From: Methanobrevibacter sp.
GTDB taxonomy: Archaea > Methanobacteriota > Methanobacteria > Methanobacteriales > Methanobacteriaceae
Direction: 5' to 3'
Assembly: GCA_017459665.1 (NCBI GenBank)
Contig: JAFUCN010000108.1
Span: 1-59,816, forward strand
DNA length: 59,816 bases
Shown piece after piece: positions 1 to 6,984 of the stretch. A program made the position numbers and the translations under genes. Within the stretch, counting starts at the first letter, position 1; each line of letters opens with the position of its first letter. The notes under the pieces are model-generated. The model saw only the letters and a list, made by a program, of their open reading frames with translations. It ran no database searches and was not told the origin of the DNA.

Positions 1-125
1 ATACAAAAAACAAGAAAAATACTAAAGAAACCAAACAAAAATCTAAAACCCCATCAAAAACTGGGCAACAAGAACTTGAAATAGAAGAAAAACAAACGCA
101 TACAACGCTAGATTCATTTCAATAA
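1..125 (+). CDS. 3' end of a gene with a lysine-rich, PIP-box-like C-terminus (partial)
   Basis: The first 125 bases read open in one plus frame (codons from base 3) and stop with TAA at 123-125. The 40 visible residues are very rich in Lys, Thr, Gln and Glu and end in TTLDSFQ. This resembles the PCNA-interacting (PIP) tail of archaeal replication proteins, whose consensus is Q-x-x-hydrophobic-x-x-aromatic-aromatic; here the leading Gln is displaced and the last aromatic is Gln. A lysine-rich linker followed by a PIP tail is typical of the large subunit of replication factor C, but other PCNA clients have it too. The gene body lies outside the window, so identity is an inference. Confidence 0.45.
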   Translation, partial: TKNKKNTKETKQKSKTPSKTGQQELEIEEKQTHTTLDSFQ

Positions 126-132
126 ATCTAGC
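107..132 (+). terminator. stem-loop over the stop codon of the partial gene
   Basis: A perfect 8-bp stem (GCTAGATT / AATCTAGC) with a 10-nt loop contains the TAA stop. There is no long T-run straight after it, so it may be a 3'-end processing or stability element rather than a strong terminator. Confidence 0.4.
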
Positions 133-291
133 ACCCTATAGATTTATATGAAAAATATTTTTCAAAGAGCCCTATAAGTATACAATATTTTAATCTTATT
201 TGGAAACATAACATCTCAACATCACCCATAGACAAAATATACCATAAGTTTTTTAAAAACATTTAACTACTCCAAAACATTAAACATTATT

Positions 292-311
292 AAACTTATC
301 AAGATAAGTTT
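292..311. promoter_or_regulatory. palindromic operator candidate upstream of the HXXEE-MarR operon
   Basis: AAACTTATC and GATAAGTTT form a perfect 9-bp inverted repeat around a central AA, 45 bases before the ATG of the membrane protein gene. A related half-site (ATAAGTTT) occurs near 243-251. The next gene but one encodes a MarR-family repressor, and MarR proteins usually bind palindromes of about this size in their own promoters, so autoregulation is a reasonable inference. The rest of 126-356 is A/T-rich non-coding DNA. Confidence 0.5.
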
Positions 312-356
312 TAAAATCATGAGACAAAAAAATAATTTACAGAAAAGGTGAATTTA

Positions 357-1067
357 ATGTATGATATTTTATGGGCTGCATGGCCATGGATAGGATTCGG
401 AATGGGAATAATTTTAATTATACAGCTTTTATTTAGAGACAACTTAAGAAGCAACACTAACGTTTCAAGACTTAAAGACCCAACATGGCTTTCCTGGGCA
501 ATGGCAGCAGCATACCTGATTCACGTTTCTGAAGAATACGGAATATACTTTGCAAACGGACAGTACATACTAATCCAGAATTTCATCGACACAGGACTGT
601 TTTCCCTGTTCGGCCAGATACCACTGTTCTTCTTTCCGATGGTCAACATATCCCTTACATGGATTGCATTTCCGGCAGCTGCAATAATATCCAAAAAACA
701 TCCAGTAATCGGACTTTCAACACTTGGGTTCGTTCTTGTAAACGGGCTGACACATATGGGAGCCATGATAAACGGAGGCAATTTCATGGGTGGTGCAACC
801 GGAATATTCATATTCCTGCCACTCTTCATATGGACATTCTATGCATGCTCAAAATACAATCTACTTCCAAAAAAAGGACTGATAATTGCAGCTGCAAGCG
901 GTGTTGTCGGCCACATCGGACTCTTCGGACTCTACATTATTAACAAATTCTGCGGAAGCATGGTGCTTGTTCCTTCAATAATAATAGTGGCATTCCTCTC
1001 AATGATAGTCGCATGGATTCTATGCAGAGTATTAAACGTGGATGACACAAAAAAGGTGAGCTCATGA
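357..1067 (+). CDS. HXXEE-domain integral membrane protein
   Basis: This is a multi-pass membrane protein of about 236 residues with roughly seven hydrophobic segments. The motif HVSEE in an early helix is the H-x-x-E-E signature of the HXXEE family, and a second conserved-looking stretch GLTHMG follows near the middle. The function of the family is unknown; the acidic and His residues inside membrane helices suggest metal binding or an embedded active site. A GTG at 348 is in frame, but AGGTGA sits about six bases before the ATG at 357, so I place the start there. The stop overlaps the start of the MarR gene (ATGA), so the two are translationally coupled and probably functionally linked. Confidence 0.8.
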   Translation: MYDILWAAWPWIGFGMGIILIIQLLFRDNLRSNTNVSRLKDPTWLSWAMAAAYLIHVSEEYGIYFANGQYILIQNFIDTGLFSLFGQIPLFFFPMVNISLTWIAFPAAAIISKKHPVIGLSTLGFVLVNGLTHMGAMINGGNFMGGATGIFIFLPLFIWTFYACSKYNLLPKKGLIIAAASGVVGHIGLFGLYIINKFCGSMVLVPSIIIVAFLSMIVAWILCRVLNVDDTKKVSS

Positions 1068-1516
1068 AACATTTGGAAATAATAGAAAATATGGAAACTA
1101 TCCCCATTTATCCTGCATTATCTCTGATTACAAAAGGCCACAACACTTTCTTTGATGAGAAACTAAAAGAAACAGGCGTAAGTGCAGCCGAACTGCCTTA
1201 TCTTATTAGAATATATGTTGACAGCAATAAGCTGACCCAAAGGGACTTGTGCGATTTGTTTTTTGTATCCGAACCGGTTGTTGCAAGAACCCTGAAGAAT
1301 CTAGAAAAGAAAGGATTTGTCATAAGAAAAAAAGATCCAAAAAACAAGACAAGGAAATTATTGTCCCTGACAGACAAGGGAGTTGAAATCAGCAAAAGAA
1401 TGTTTGACATGAACGATGAATGGGAAAAGACCATTTTAAAAGGCTTGACAACCGAAGAGATTGAAAGCTTTAAAAAGACAATACAGAAAATAACATTAAA
1501 TACAATAAAGATTTAG
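1064..1516 (+). CDS. MarR-family transcriptional regulator
   Basis: A 150-residue winged-helix protein. The middle part (LTQRDLCDLFFVSEPVVARTLKNL, given here only as a pattern of helix-turn-helix and recognition helix) is followed by the wing around KKDPKNKTRKLLSLTDKG, the usual MarR layout, with dimerisation helices at both ends. Length is normal for the family. The ATG overlaps the stop of the HXXEE gene and has AGGTGAG upstream. It probably represses its own operon through the palindrome at 292-311 and responds to a small molecule, which the sequence does not identify. Confidence 0.88.
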   Translation: MKHLEIIENMETIPIYPALSLITKGHNTFFDEKLKETGVSAAELPYLIRIYVDSNKLTQRDLCDLFFVSEPVVARTLKNLEKKGFVIRKKDPKNKTRKLLSLTDKGVEISKRMFDMNDEWEKTILKGLTTEEIESFKKTIQKITLNTIKI

Positions 1517-1665
1517 AAAGAATTGAGATGATAAGATACAACTGGTTGGTTTGATGGTATTTTATTCCTTATTGAATCATCATAACTCTAATCTTTGGCT
1601 GAGATAGATTTTTAATGATTTTAAGTGTGATGGCGCTTCACATCGTCAATAATTGGATAAATAAG

Positions 1666-1737
1666 TAGTCCCGAGCGGGGTCGAACCGCTGTCTTTGGGT
1701 CCAGGGCCCAAAAGGATTGCCGCTACCCTACGGGACT
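1666..1737 (-). tRNA. tRNA-Gln (anticodon CUG)
   Basis: The minus strand folds as a cloverleaf: acceptor AGTCCCG/CGGGACT with discriminator A, T-arm AGCGG-TTCGACC-CCGCT, and anticodon stem TTGGG/CCCAA closing the loop CCCTGGA. The anticodon is CTG (Gln). A1-U72 and the discriminator fit archaeal tRNA-Gln. CCA is not encoded. Position 33, nearly always U, reads C here. A TATA element (TTTATATATT on the minus strand, 1761-1770) lies 28 bases before the 5' end. The flank 1517-1665 holds no gene I can support. Its Glu-charged form would be the substrate of the GatDE enzyme encoded at 53-56 kb. Confidence 0.92.
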
Positions 1738-1845
1738 ATGCAATTATTTATAGAAATCATAATATATAAATTAACTTCTAAAAAAATAGATTAACGAGAT
1801 AATCAATATTATCTCAAGTTTCCATAAACTCTCTTTAAATAATCA

Positions 1846-2235
1846 TTAATTAGGAATTACAGTCACGTTTGCCTCATAGGTGCAAGCCCGATACTTATCA
1901 TCACCACCAAATGAGAAATCGCCGTAATAATTATCGTTACCAGCATCCGGAAGATATTGGGCGTTTTCTATAATGAATCCACCATCCTCGTTTGTTACAA
2001 CATCTACAAGGGTTCCCAATTCATAACCCGGTTGGTGATAAACGATAGTTTTGTTTGCAACACCGTTTCCATAAGAGTCCATAAGCATTCCTGCAAATGA
2101 TTCCCCTTCCTGAACTTCTGTCTGGTTAATGATAATAACGGTAGCTACATCATTGTTGAACTGAAACCAGAATACTCCCAAACTGATTACTAAAGCAATT
2201 AATATGATTATTAGATAATAACTTTGTTTTTCCAT
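1846..2235 (-). CDS. small membrane-anchored extracellular protein with an Ig-like domain
   Basis: 129 residues: a short cytoplasmic start, one hydrophobic segment at about residues 6-24, then a beta-rich external domain. The stretch GMLMDSYGNGVANKTIVYHQPG followed by VVTNEDGGF has the look of a carboxypeptidase-regulatory or Ig-like fold, the same unit that is repeated in the large adhesin-like proteins of this window. GGTGATTAA just before the ATG supports the start. I do not recognise a specific function; a surface protein tethered by its N-terminus is the safest reading. Confidence 0.65.
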   Translation of the reverse strand: MEKQSYYLIIILIALVISLGVFWFQFNNDVATVIIINQTEVQEGESFAGMLMDSYGNGVANKTIVYHQPGYELGTLVDVVTNEDGGFIIENAQYLPDAGNDNYYGDFSFGGDDKYRACTYEANVTVIPN

Positions 2236-2277
2236 TTAATCACCTTATTAACATATTGGAAAACAAATCAAATAAAG

Positions 2278-2955
2278 TTAACTTTTAAGTTTTACCTGAA
2301 CCTTTTCACTTTCAAGTTCTTTAATTGCTCCGCGAGCAACCCACTTGCTTGCTTTGTTGTCAATTTCCATGATTTCATAAGCAAGTTCAAGTGCCTTTCT
2401 ATTATTTTCCATGTCAATTTTGCCGATTTGCCTTATTGCCCAATTGACAGATTTCTTTACGAAATTACGGTTGTCCTTTGAACCTTCTTTAATTATTTCA
2501 AAATATTTATCAAAATCCAAATTTTTGTTGTGAACTGCAAGAACAGCAATTAAGCTGAAAGCTGTCCTTTTGACAAATTCTTCATCGGAATTGCACCAAA
2601 TAAAAATATTGTCAAAGGCTTCTGGAATGAATCTCAAAAGATTAATGCATGCCTGGTCAACCAAGTCCCAGGAATAGAATGCGTGAACCCAATCGTTCAA
2701 CTGTTTGGAATCTACCTTATCGGACTCTTCCACAAGTGTTGCCAGAAGATATGTCTCATGATAGCCATGATTCCAGAGTTTTAATGCCAAATCATGATTC
2801 TTGTCACTCTCTTTAGCAATCTTTCTAATCTGAGGCAGTCTCAAACCATAGCTTTTAACGTATTGAATGCCGAACCTTTTCATGTTTTTGGCAAAATCAA
2901 CATCAGATGATTCCTCAAATTCATTGATAATCTGATTAAATTCCATTTTAATCAT
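2278..2955 (-). CDS. AlkD-like DNA alkylation repair protein (HEAT-like)
   Basis: 225 residues, almost entirely helical repeats, as in the AlkD/AlkC DNA glycosylase family that removes positively charged alkylated bases. The family landmarks are visible: GLRLPQIRKIAK in the first repeats, YSWDLVDQAC containing the Asp expected in the active site, and KKSVNWAIRQIGK near the C-terminus. The start codon overlaps the stop of the upstream RNA-binding protein gene by 8 bp; an alternative ATG lies nine bases on. The overlap suggests co-transcription with rpl15e. Confidence 0.85.
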   Translation of the reverse strand: MIKMEFNQIINEFEESSDVDFAKNMKRFGIQYVKSYGLRLPQIRKIAKESDKNHDLALKLWNHGYHETYLLATLVEESDKVDSKQLNDWVHAFYSWDLVDQACINLLRFIPEAFDNIFIWCNSDEEFVKRTAFSLIAVLAVHNKNLDFDKYFEIIKEGSKDNRNFVKKSVNWAIRQIGKIDMENNRKALELAYEIMEIDNKASKWVARGAIKELESEKVQVKLKS

Positions 2956-3367
2956 TTAAAATAGCCTGGCGGACTTTATCAACTGCAATTTCCTTTTTAG
3001 CAGGAAAAGCAGCAATTTTCACTTTAAGATGAATTGAATCGCCTGAGTCCTTAATGGTCCAGATTTCATCTAGAGCGTCTTTTTTATCAAACCTTAAAAA
3101 CCAGTTTCCCTTTTCATCGATTTTACGCTCCAAATCATCATTTAATTTTTCCAAATCTGTCCACTCAAGAAGTGTATTAAAAAAAGTCTTTGTGAATCGT
3201 TTTTTAGAAACAATTCCGGATAAGATTATTATCTTGTCTTCAAGTAATCCTTCAGCCTCTTCCGCTTCGATTTCGGCTTCAGGTAAAATATTTAAAATAG
3301 CCTGTGAGATTTCATCTATATCCTCATCCTTATAAACGAAAGCTCTGAATTTAATGTTGTGAATCAT
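2948..3367 (-). CDS. RNA-binding protein, predicted archaeal exosome-associated (COG1325 type)
   Basis: 139 residues beginning MIHNIKFRAFVYKDEDIDEI, the pattern of the archaeal family placed with ribosome and exosome genes (COG1325). The fold is alternating strands and acidic helices with conserved WFLRFDKK-like and IHLKVKIAAFP-like strands. It lies 34 bases downstream of rpl15e on the same strand, the arrangement found in many archaea, and its stop overlaps the AlkD-like gene. A role in RNA processing is inferred from family and context; no catalytic motif is visible. Confidence 0.8.
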   Translation of the reverse strand: MIHNIKFRAFVYKDEDIDEISQAILNILPEAEIEAEEAEGLLEDKIIILSGIVSKKRFTKTFFNTLLEWTDLEKLNDDLERKIDEKGNWFLRFDKKDALDEIWTIKDSGDSIHLKVKIAAFPAKKEIAVDKVRQAILND

Positions 3368-3401
3368 TTAAATCAAAAAAAGAAAAAAATATGAAGAAAA
3401 A

Positions 3402-3959
3402 TTAAATTTTTCTTCTTCTAGCTTGTTCAGATCCTTTTCCTTTAGATTTGATTCCACGTCCTTTATTACCAGCACTGGTTAAGCCTCTTAAAGCTCTGTT
3501 AGTGTGTTTTTTGGAACAAATCCAATTAATCTTTTTATCGTTAATGATAGAAGGACTGTTAGGATCTACTAAAATTACTTCGTAATATTTATGTTTTCCG
3601 GTAGACCATACCCAGTAAGAGTTTAATACTTCCATGTTAGGGTATTTTTTAGCTACACGTTCTTCAGCAATTCTTTGAATAGATTTTGCTTGGGTAATTT
3701 TATTTACACCCATTCTTTTAGGTTTACGACCATTGAAGTGACGGGTTTTTCTCCTTCCACCACGTCTTACTCTGGCTCTTACTACAACGAAACCTTTTTT
3801 AGCTCTGTAACCTAAACTTCTAGCTCTATCGAGCCTAGTAGGTCTGTCAATTCTTTGAACTGCTTTTTGATTTTTCCATTTAGGAGCTCTTTGCCACATG
3901 AGTTCACGTACGTAGGACTCATCTGGGTTTTTCCATGCGTCTCTAATATATTTATACAT
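3402..3959 (-). CDS. rpl15e: 50S ribosomal protein L15e
   Basis: 185 residues, very basic, starting MYKYIRDAWKNPDESYVREL and containing the Arg-rich RVRRGGRRK region typical of L15e, a protein shared by archaea and eukaryotes that binds 23S rRNA. Full length for the family. AGGTG eight to nine bases before the ATG sets the start. It heads an operon with the COG1325 protein and the AlkD-like protein, and is preceded by a leader of about 90 nt. Confidence 0.97.
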   Translation of the reverse strand: MYKYIRDAWKNPDESYVRELMWQRAPKWKNQKAVQRIDRPTRLDRARSLGYRAKKGFVVVRARVRRGGRRKTRHFNGRKPKRMGVNKITQAKSIQRIAEERVAKKYPNMEVLNSYWVWSTGKHKYYEVILVDPNSPSIINDKKINWICSKKHTNRALRGLTSAGNKGRGIKSKGKGSEQARRRKI

Positions 3960-4082
3960 AAATTAACACCTTTTTGTTCAGCCACTAGGGCCACATCCAT
4001 ATGGGAAATTATCCCAAAAAAAGTAATTTAAAACTGCTATAAAATAACAGTAATCAAATATTTGTTTTATGTATTTATAAAG
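3960..4082 (-). promoter_or_regulatory. rpl15e promoter and structured 5' leader
   Basis: A TATA box (CTTTATAAATA on the minus strand, 4072-4082) predicts a transcript start near 4050, leaving about 90 nt before the ATG. In transcript order the leader contains a 7-bp hairpin with ACTGTTA/TAGCAGT arms, a run of seven T (4016-4022), a short GGGA/TCCC hairpin (4002-4016) and a G/C-rich segment just before the ribosome binding site. Hairpin plus T-run before a ribosomal protein gene could be an attenuator; this is inference. Confidence 0.5.
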
Positions 4083-4131
4083 GTATCGCAGAAAATTGGA
4101 TTTTCAGCAATGAAAAATATGAAATTTAAAA

Positions 4132-4308
4132 TTACAAACCATATTTTTCTAAGAATTTATTTAGATGTTTTCTCCTATCACAGATATCCTCATCAGATAT
4201 TCCTTCAGGCCTCTCCATATCAAAATGATATTCAGCAGGATACATTGGAATCCCACAACATTTCTGAACATGACCCCAACCATTTCTCTGATTAACTTCT
4301 TCAGACAT
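4132..4308 (-). CDS. 58-residue protein, partner of the JAMM-like protein
   Basis: A short open frame that starts directly after the stop of the JAMM-like gene (TAA-ATG) with GGAG about nine bases upstream, so it is very likely translated from the same message. The protein begins MSEEVNQRNGWGHVQKCCGI, contains a Cys-Cys pair, is acidic in the middle (DMERPEGISDED) and ends in a helical KHLNKFLEKYGL. I do not recognise a family. The coding-like composition and tight spacing argue that it is real, and the opposite-strand frame here has no such support. Confidence 0.6.
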   Translation of the reverse strand: MSEEVNQRNGWGHVQKCCGIPMYPAEYHFDMERPEGISDEDICDRRKHLNKFLEKYGL

Positions 4309-5046
4309 TTAATCATACTCCTTTTTAATCAAAATTAACTCATTGCCATTTAAGTTTTTATCCAAACTCCATAATAAATAATTGCTTATAACATTTTCTA
4401 CAATAATATCCACATCACCTTCATCGTGCCCTAATTTAATTATATGCACCATCTTATTAATATCCACACCCAAAAGGAATTGAAAATTAAGTCTAAGAGA
4501 TTTATCCACAGATCCTTTAAATTCAACAATCCACATGGCACCAACTGAAGTAATAATCTCATAATCCTCAAATCCATTTTCCAATATATCAAAATTTTCT
4601 GGAGAAGGAAATGAATAGTAACCCCCAGTATGAGAGTGAATCGAAGCTATATTTCTACCCTGAAAATGAACACTATTATAGTCCCCACCACAATGTCCTT
4701 TTCTACCTTTCCAGCAATATATTACATCGCCAGTTTTGTAATCAAAGTACATCATCCATTCAACTTTCTCATTAACTGTTTTTCGTCTAAACTCATCAAC
4801 CAATCTGCATGCTTCATCACAAAAATCAGAAGGCAAATCCTCAGGATTTACAGGTTTAATCGTCCAGTCAACTTCCAACCTTTGATACTCTAAAAAGTCT
4901 TCATCATTATAGGCTTTGCCAGAACTAGGTAAAACCAATCCACCATTACTATCGTTTAATAATTCTCTAAAACTTTCCAATGAAACAAGTGAAAGTAAAA
5001 ATTGAATTATCAGAAAATAACTTTTTTTAAGATTACTCAAATTCAT
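4309..5046 (-). CDS. JAMM/MPN-like putative metalloprotease domain protein
   Basis: 245 residues. A hydrophobic stretch at about 10-22 could be a membrane anchor. The core has a JAMM-like arrangement: Glu in NEKVEW (about 93-96), then H137-S-H139 and S148-x2-N151, followed by D153. In active JAMM enzymes the last ligand is Asp in S-x-x-D; here it is Asn, so the protein may be inactive or may use D153. JAMM proteins remove ubiquitin-like tags or cut peptides; which applies here is unknown. A TATA box (TTTATATAC, minus strand, 5069-5077) lies about 27 bases before the ATG and no ribosome binding site is seen, so the message looks leaderless. Co-transcribed with the 58-residue gene. Confidence 0.6.
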   Translation of the reverse strand: MNLSNLKKSYFLIIQFLLSLVSLESFRELLNDSNGGLVLPSSGKAYNDEDFLEYQRLEVDWTIKPVNPEDLPSDFCDEACRLVDEFRRKTVNEKVEWMMYFDYKTGDVIYCWKGRKGHCGGDYNSVHFQGRNIASIHSHTGGYYSFPSPENFDILENGFEDYEIITSVGAMWIVEFKGSVDKSLRLNFQFLLGVDINKMVHIIKLGHDEGDVDIIVENVISNYLLWSLDKNLNGNELILIKKEYD

Positions 5047-5170
5047 AATCTTATATTAACTAATAAAGTATATAAATCATTTAGTTTTCAAAAATAATAA
5101 TTTTATGAGCTTAAATCAATATTTCAAGCTCAAAGCAATATTACGAAGTGAAAGCAATTTTACGAATCAT

Positions 5171-6361
5171 CTACAATAACTTTTTCATTGCATCCTCAAA
5201 CTTGTCAGTGATGGCTTCCCAGTCATTGGCTTTAACATATTCACGGGCAGTGCTTGCAATTTCATCATATTTGCCAGATGATAAAATCCCCTCAACAGTT
5301 TCCAAAACCTCAGTGGCATCCCGAATATATTCTATTCCGTTTCCATATCCAAATTCCTTTGAAATTCCAGGAAGTTCAGAAGCAATGACCACTTTCTTCA
5401 TTGCGAGATACTCGTAAATTTTGATTGGAACAATATCCTGCATTATCGGCTCATCGATGTGTGCCGGCAACAGACAGAAGTCAGCGGATGCCAAAAATTC
5501 CGGAATCTTTTCAAAGGGCTGCTTTCCGGTTAAAATCAGCTGGTCTTCAAGACCATATTCATCCCTGATTTGACACATCTCGTCAAATGCATCACCATCT
5601 CCAACGACTAAAATCTTATAGTTTGGATATTTGTCCTTGTTTTCACCTAGATGTCTTGCAAGTTCCTTCATTCCGGCAAACTCATATATCCAACCCATAA
5701 AAAACAGCACAATATCATCTTTTGCAATTCCATATTCTGCACGGATTGCTGAGTCATCCAAATCAGGATCATAACTGTTAAGATCAATTCCAGCATCAAT
5801 CAAGATTGTTGATTCCGGCTTTGCACCTACGCTGTATGCGAATTCGGATAATTTTTTATTGATTGTAATTACCAAATCAGCGTTTCTAATGGTTTTTTCT
5901 GTAAATAGCTGACCCAGTTTCTGGAATGCCTTTTCTGGAATCAGTGCGTAAATCACATCAATGAAGTAATATACAAATGGAATGTTATGTTTTCTTGCAA
6001 TTCTTGATGCATTGTATGAGTTTAAAATACCCAATGCGAGAATCACATCCGGTTTGAACTCTTCAACCTGATGTTCGATTTCACTTTTATGTGTAAAAAA
6101 CAGAGTTGCATAGTTTAAGCCTTTAATTTTGATAAACCCTGGCCTTATAACATCTATGTTTGCTCCGGATTTGATTTTACTTACGTTTTCATGAATTTCC
6201 TTGTGATAAATCAAACCTGAATCATCATCGTTTGGCCAGTCAATAGGATAATCTATGACTCTTATTTCATGACCCCTAATTGCCATTCTCTCCATCAGGT
6301 GATGCTGCTGGTGGGGGTTTCTCTCCAACCAGTCTGATTCCTGTACAACCAATATTTTCAT
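5171..6361 (-). CDS. glycosyltransferase family 4 protein
   Basis: 396 residues with the two-domain GT-B layout. The N-terminal half opens with KILVVQESDW and QQHHLMERMAIRGHEI, a donor/acceptor cleft typical of GT4; the C-terminal half has VLFFMGWIYEFAGMKEL, KILVVGDGDAFDEM and the donor-site stretch PIKIYEYLAMKKVVIASELPGI. It probably transfers a sugar from a nucleotide sugar to a lipid or surface glycan. The acceptor cannot be told from sequence. No ribosome binding site precedes the ATG; a TATA element 28 bases upstream, shared with the opposite gene, suggests a leaderless message. Confidence 0.88.
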   Translation of the reverse strand: MKILVVQESDWLERNPHQQHHLMERMAIRGHEIRVIDYPIDWPNDDDSGLIYHKEIHENVSKIKSGANIDVIRPGFIKIKGLNYATLFFTHKSEIEHQVEEFKPDVILALGILNSYNASRIARKHNIPFVYYFIDVIYALIPEKAFQKLGQLFTEKTIRNADLVITINKKLSEFAYSVGAKPESTILIDAGIDLNSYDPDLDDSAIRAEYGIAKDDIVLFFMGWIYEFAGMKELARHLGENKDKYPNYKILVVGDGDAFDEMCQIRDEYGLEDQLILTGKQPFEKIPEFLASADFCLLPAHIDEPIMQDIVPIKIYEYLAMKKVVIASELPGISKEFGYGNGIEYIRDATEVLETVEGILSSGKYDEIASTAREYVKANDWEAITDKFEDAMKKLL

Positions 6362-6383
6362 AAAGCATTATTTGTCATTAAAT

Positions 6384-6393
6384 AAATATATAA
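6384..6393. promoter_or_regulatory. single TATA element shared by two divergent genes
   Basis: AAATATATAA lies in the middle of a 56-bp gap between the ATG at 6361 (minus) and the ATG at 6418 (plus). Its centre is about 28 bases from one start codon and about 29 from the other, the usual archaeal TATA-to-start distance in both directions, and neither gene has a ribosome binding site. Confidence 0.5.
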
Positions 6394-6417
6394 CTTTCTT
6401 AAAACAGATTAGTTAAT

Positions 6418-6819
6418 ATGAAAATGCCTGATGAACTTGATTCAAAATTATTGGCTCCCTGCGGAATAAACTGTATCAGCTGTGAGAAATACCAGAATCC
6501 ATGTGCAGGTTGTTTAATAAGCGATGACGGCAAAAGCAAAGCCAGCTTAAAGTGCAAAATTAAAGCCTGTTTTGATTCCAAGAATTTCAGCTATTGCGGC
6601 AGATGCAGTGAATTTCCATGTCCCTTAATGAAAAAGCACTCTAAAAAATACATTAAAAGGCATGATTTGGATACTTTAAGTTCAGCCAAAAGGATAAAGA
6701 CTACAGGTATCGGACGCATGATGAGTCAGGATCGTGAAAGATGGTTGTGTCCTGAGTGTGGAGGGGTTGTGAAATTCCAGACAAAAGCCTGTAGCGAGTG
6801 CGGATTTAAAGTTGATTAG
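6418..6819 (+). CDS. DUF3795 protein with C-terminal zinc ribbon
   Basis: 133 residues. The N-terminal two thirds match the Cys-rich DUF3795 pattern: LLAPCGINCISCEKY, PCAGC, KCKIKAC, YCGRCSEFPCP. The last 30 residues add a zinc-ribbon-like pair CPECGG and CSECGF. The Cys clusters suggest zinc or an iron-sulfur cluster; no activity is established for the family. The start is the first ATG (a second in-frame ATG follows two codons later); absence of a ribosome binding site and a TATA box about 29 bases upstream point to a leaderless message. Confidence 0.8.
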   Translation: MKMPDELDSKLLAPCGINCISCEKYQNPCAGCLISDDGKSKASLKCKIKACFDSKNFSYCGRCSEFPCPLMKKHSKKYIKRHDLDTLSSAKRIKTTGIGRMMSQDRERWLCPECGGVVKFQTKACSECGFKVD

Positions 6820-6942
6820 ATGGAATAGTTGATTAATTATTTTTGTGTTTAATTTTATATCTACTATTTTTATTGTTTGAATATTTGATTTAAAATAAGT
6901 TTATTTGAAAAATACTTTTAAATTTTATTGCAGTATATATGG

Positions 6943-6984
6943 AAAAATAAAAAAAAGAATAAATATGTAAAAAACATATTTATT
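6943..6984 (-). terminator. terminator of the 1453-residue adhesin gene
   Basis: On the minus strand an 11-bp stem (AATAAATATGT / ACATATTTATT, 6958-6984) with a 5-nt loop overlaps the stop codon and is followed by a long T-run. Confidence 0.7.

Noticed and set aside
1610-1660. Short inverted repeat TGTGA/TCACA beside the tRNA
   Set aside because: Only a 5-bp stem with no T-run; not enough to call a terminator or RNA element.
1666-1737. tRNA-Pro (UGG) reading of the tRNA
   Set aside because: A UGG anticodon would need a shifted loop; acceptor sequence, A1-U72 pair and discriminator A fit archaeal tRNA-Gln.
3812-4000. 62-codon minus-strand frame overlapping the rpl15e start
   Set aside because: It runs out of frame into rpl15e with no ribosome binding site; the sequence is better explained as the structured leader.
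4062-4295. 77-codon plus-strand frame opposite the 58-residue gene
   Set aside because: It starts at a TTG inside the rpl15e promoter and has no ribosome binding site. The minus-strand frame has correct spacing, a ribosome binding site and a protein-like composition.
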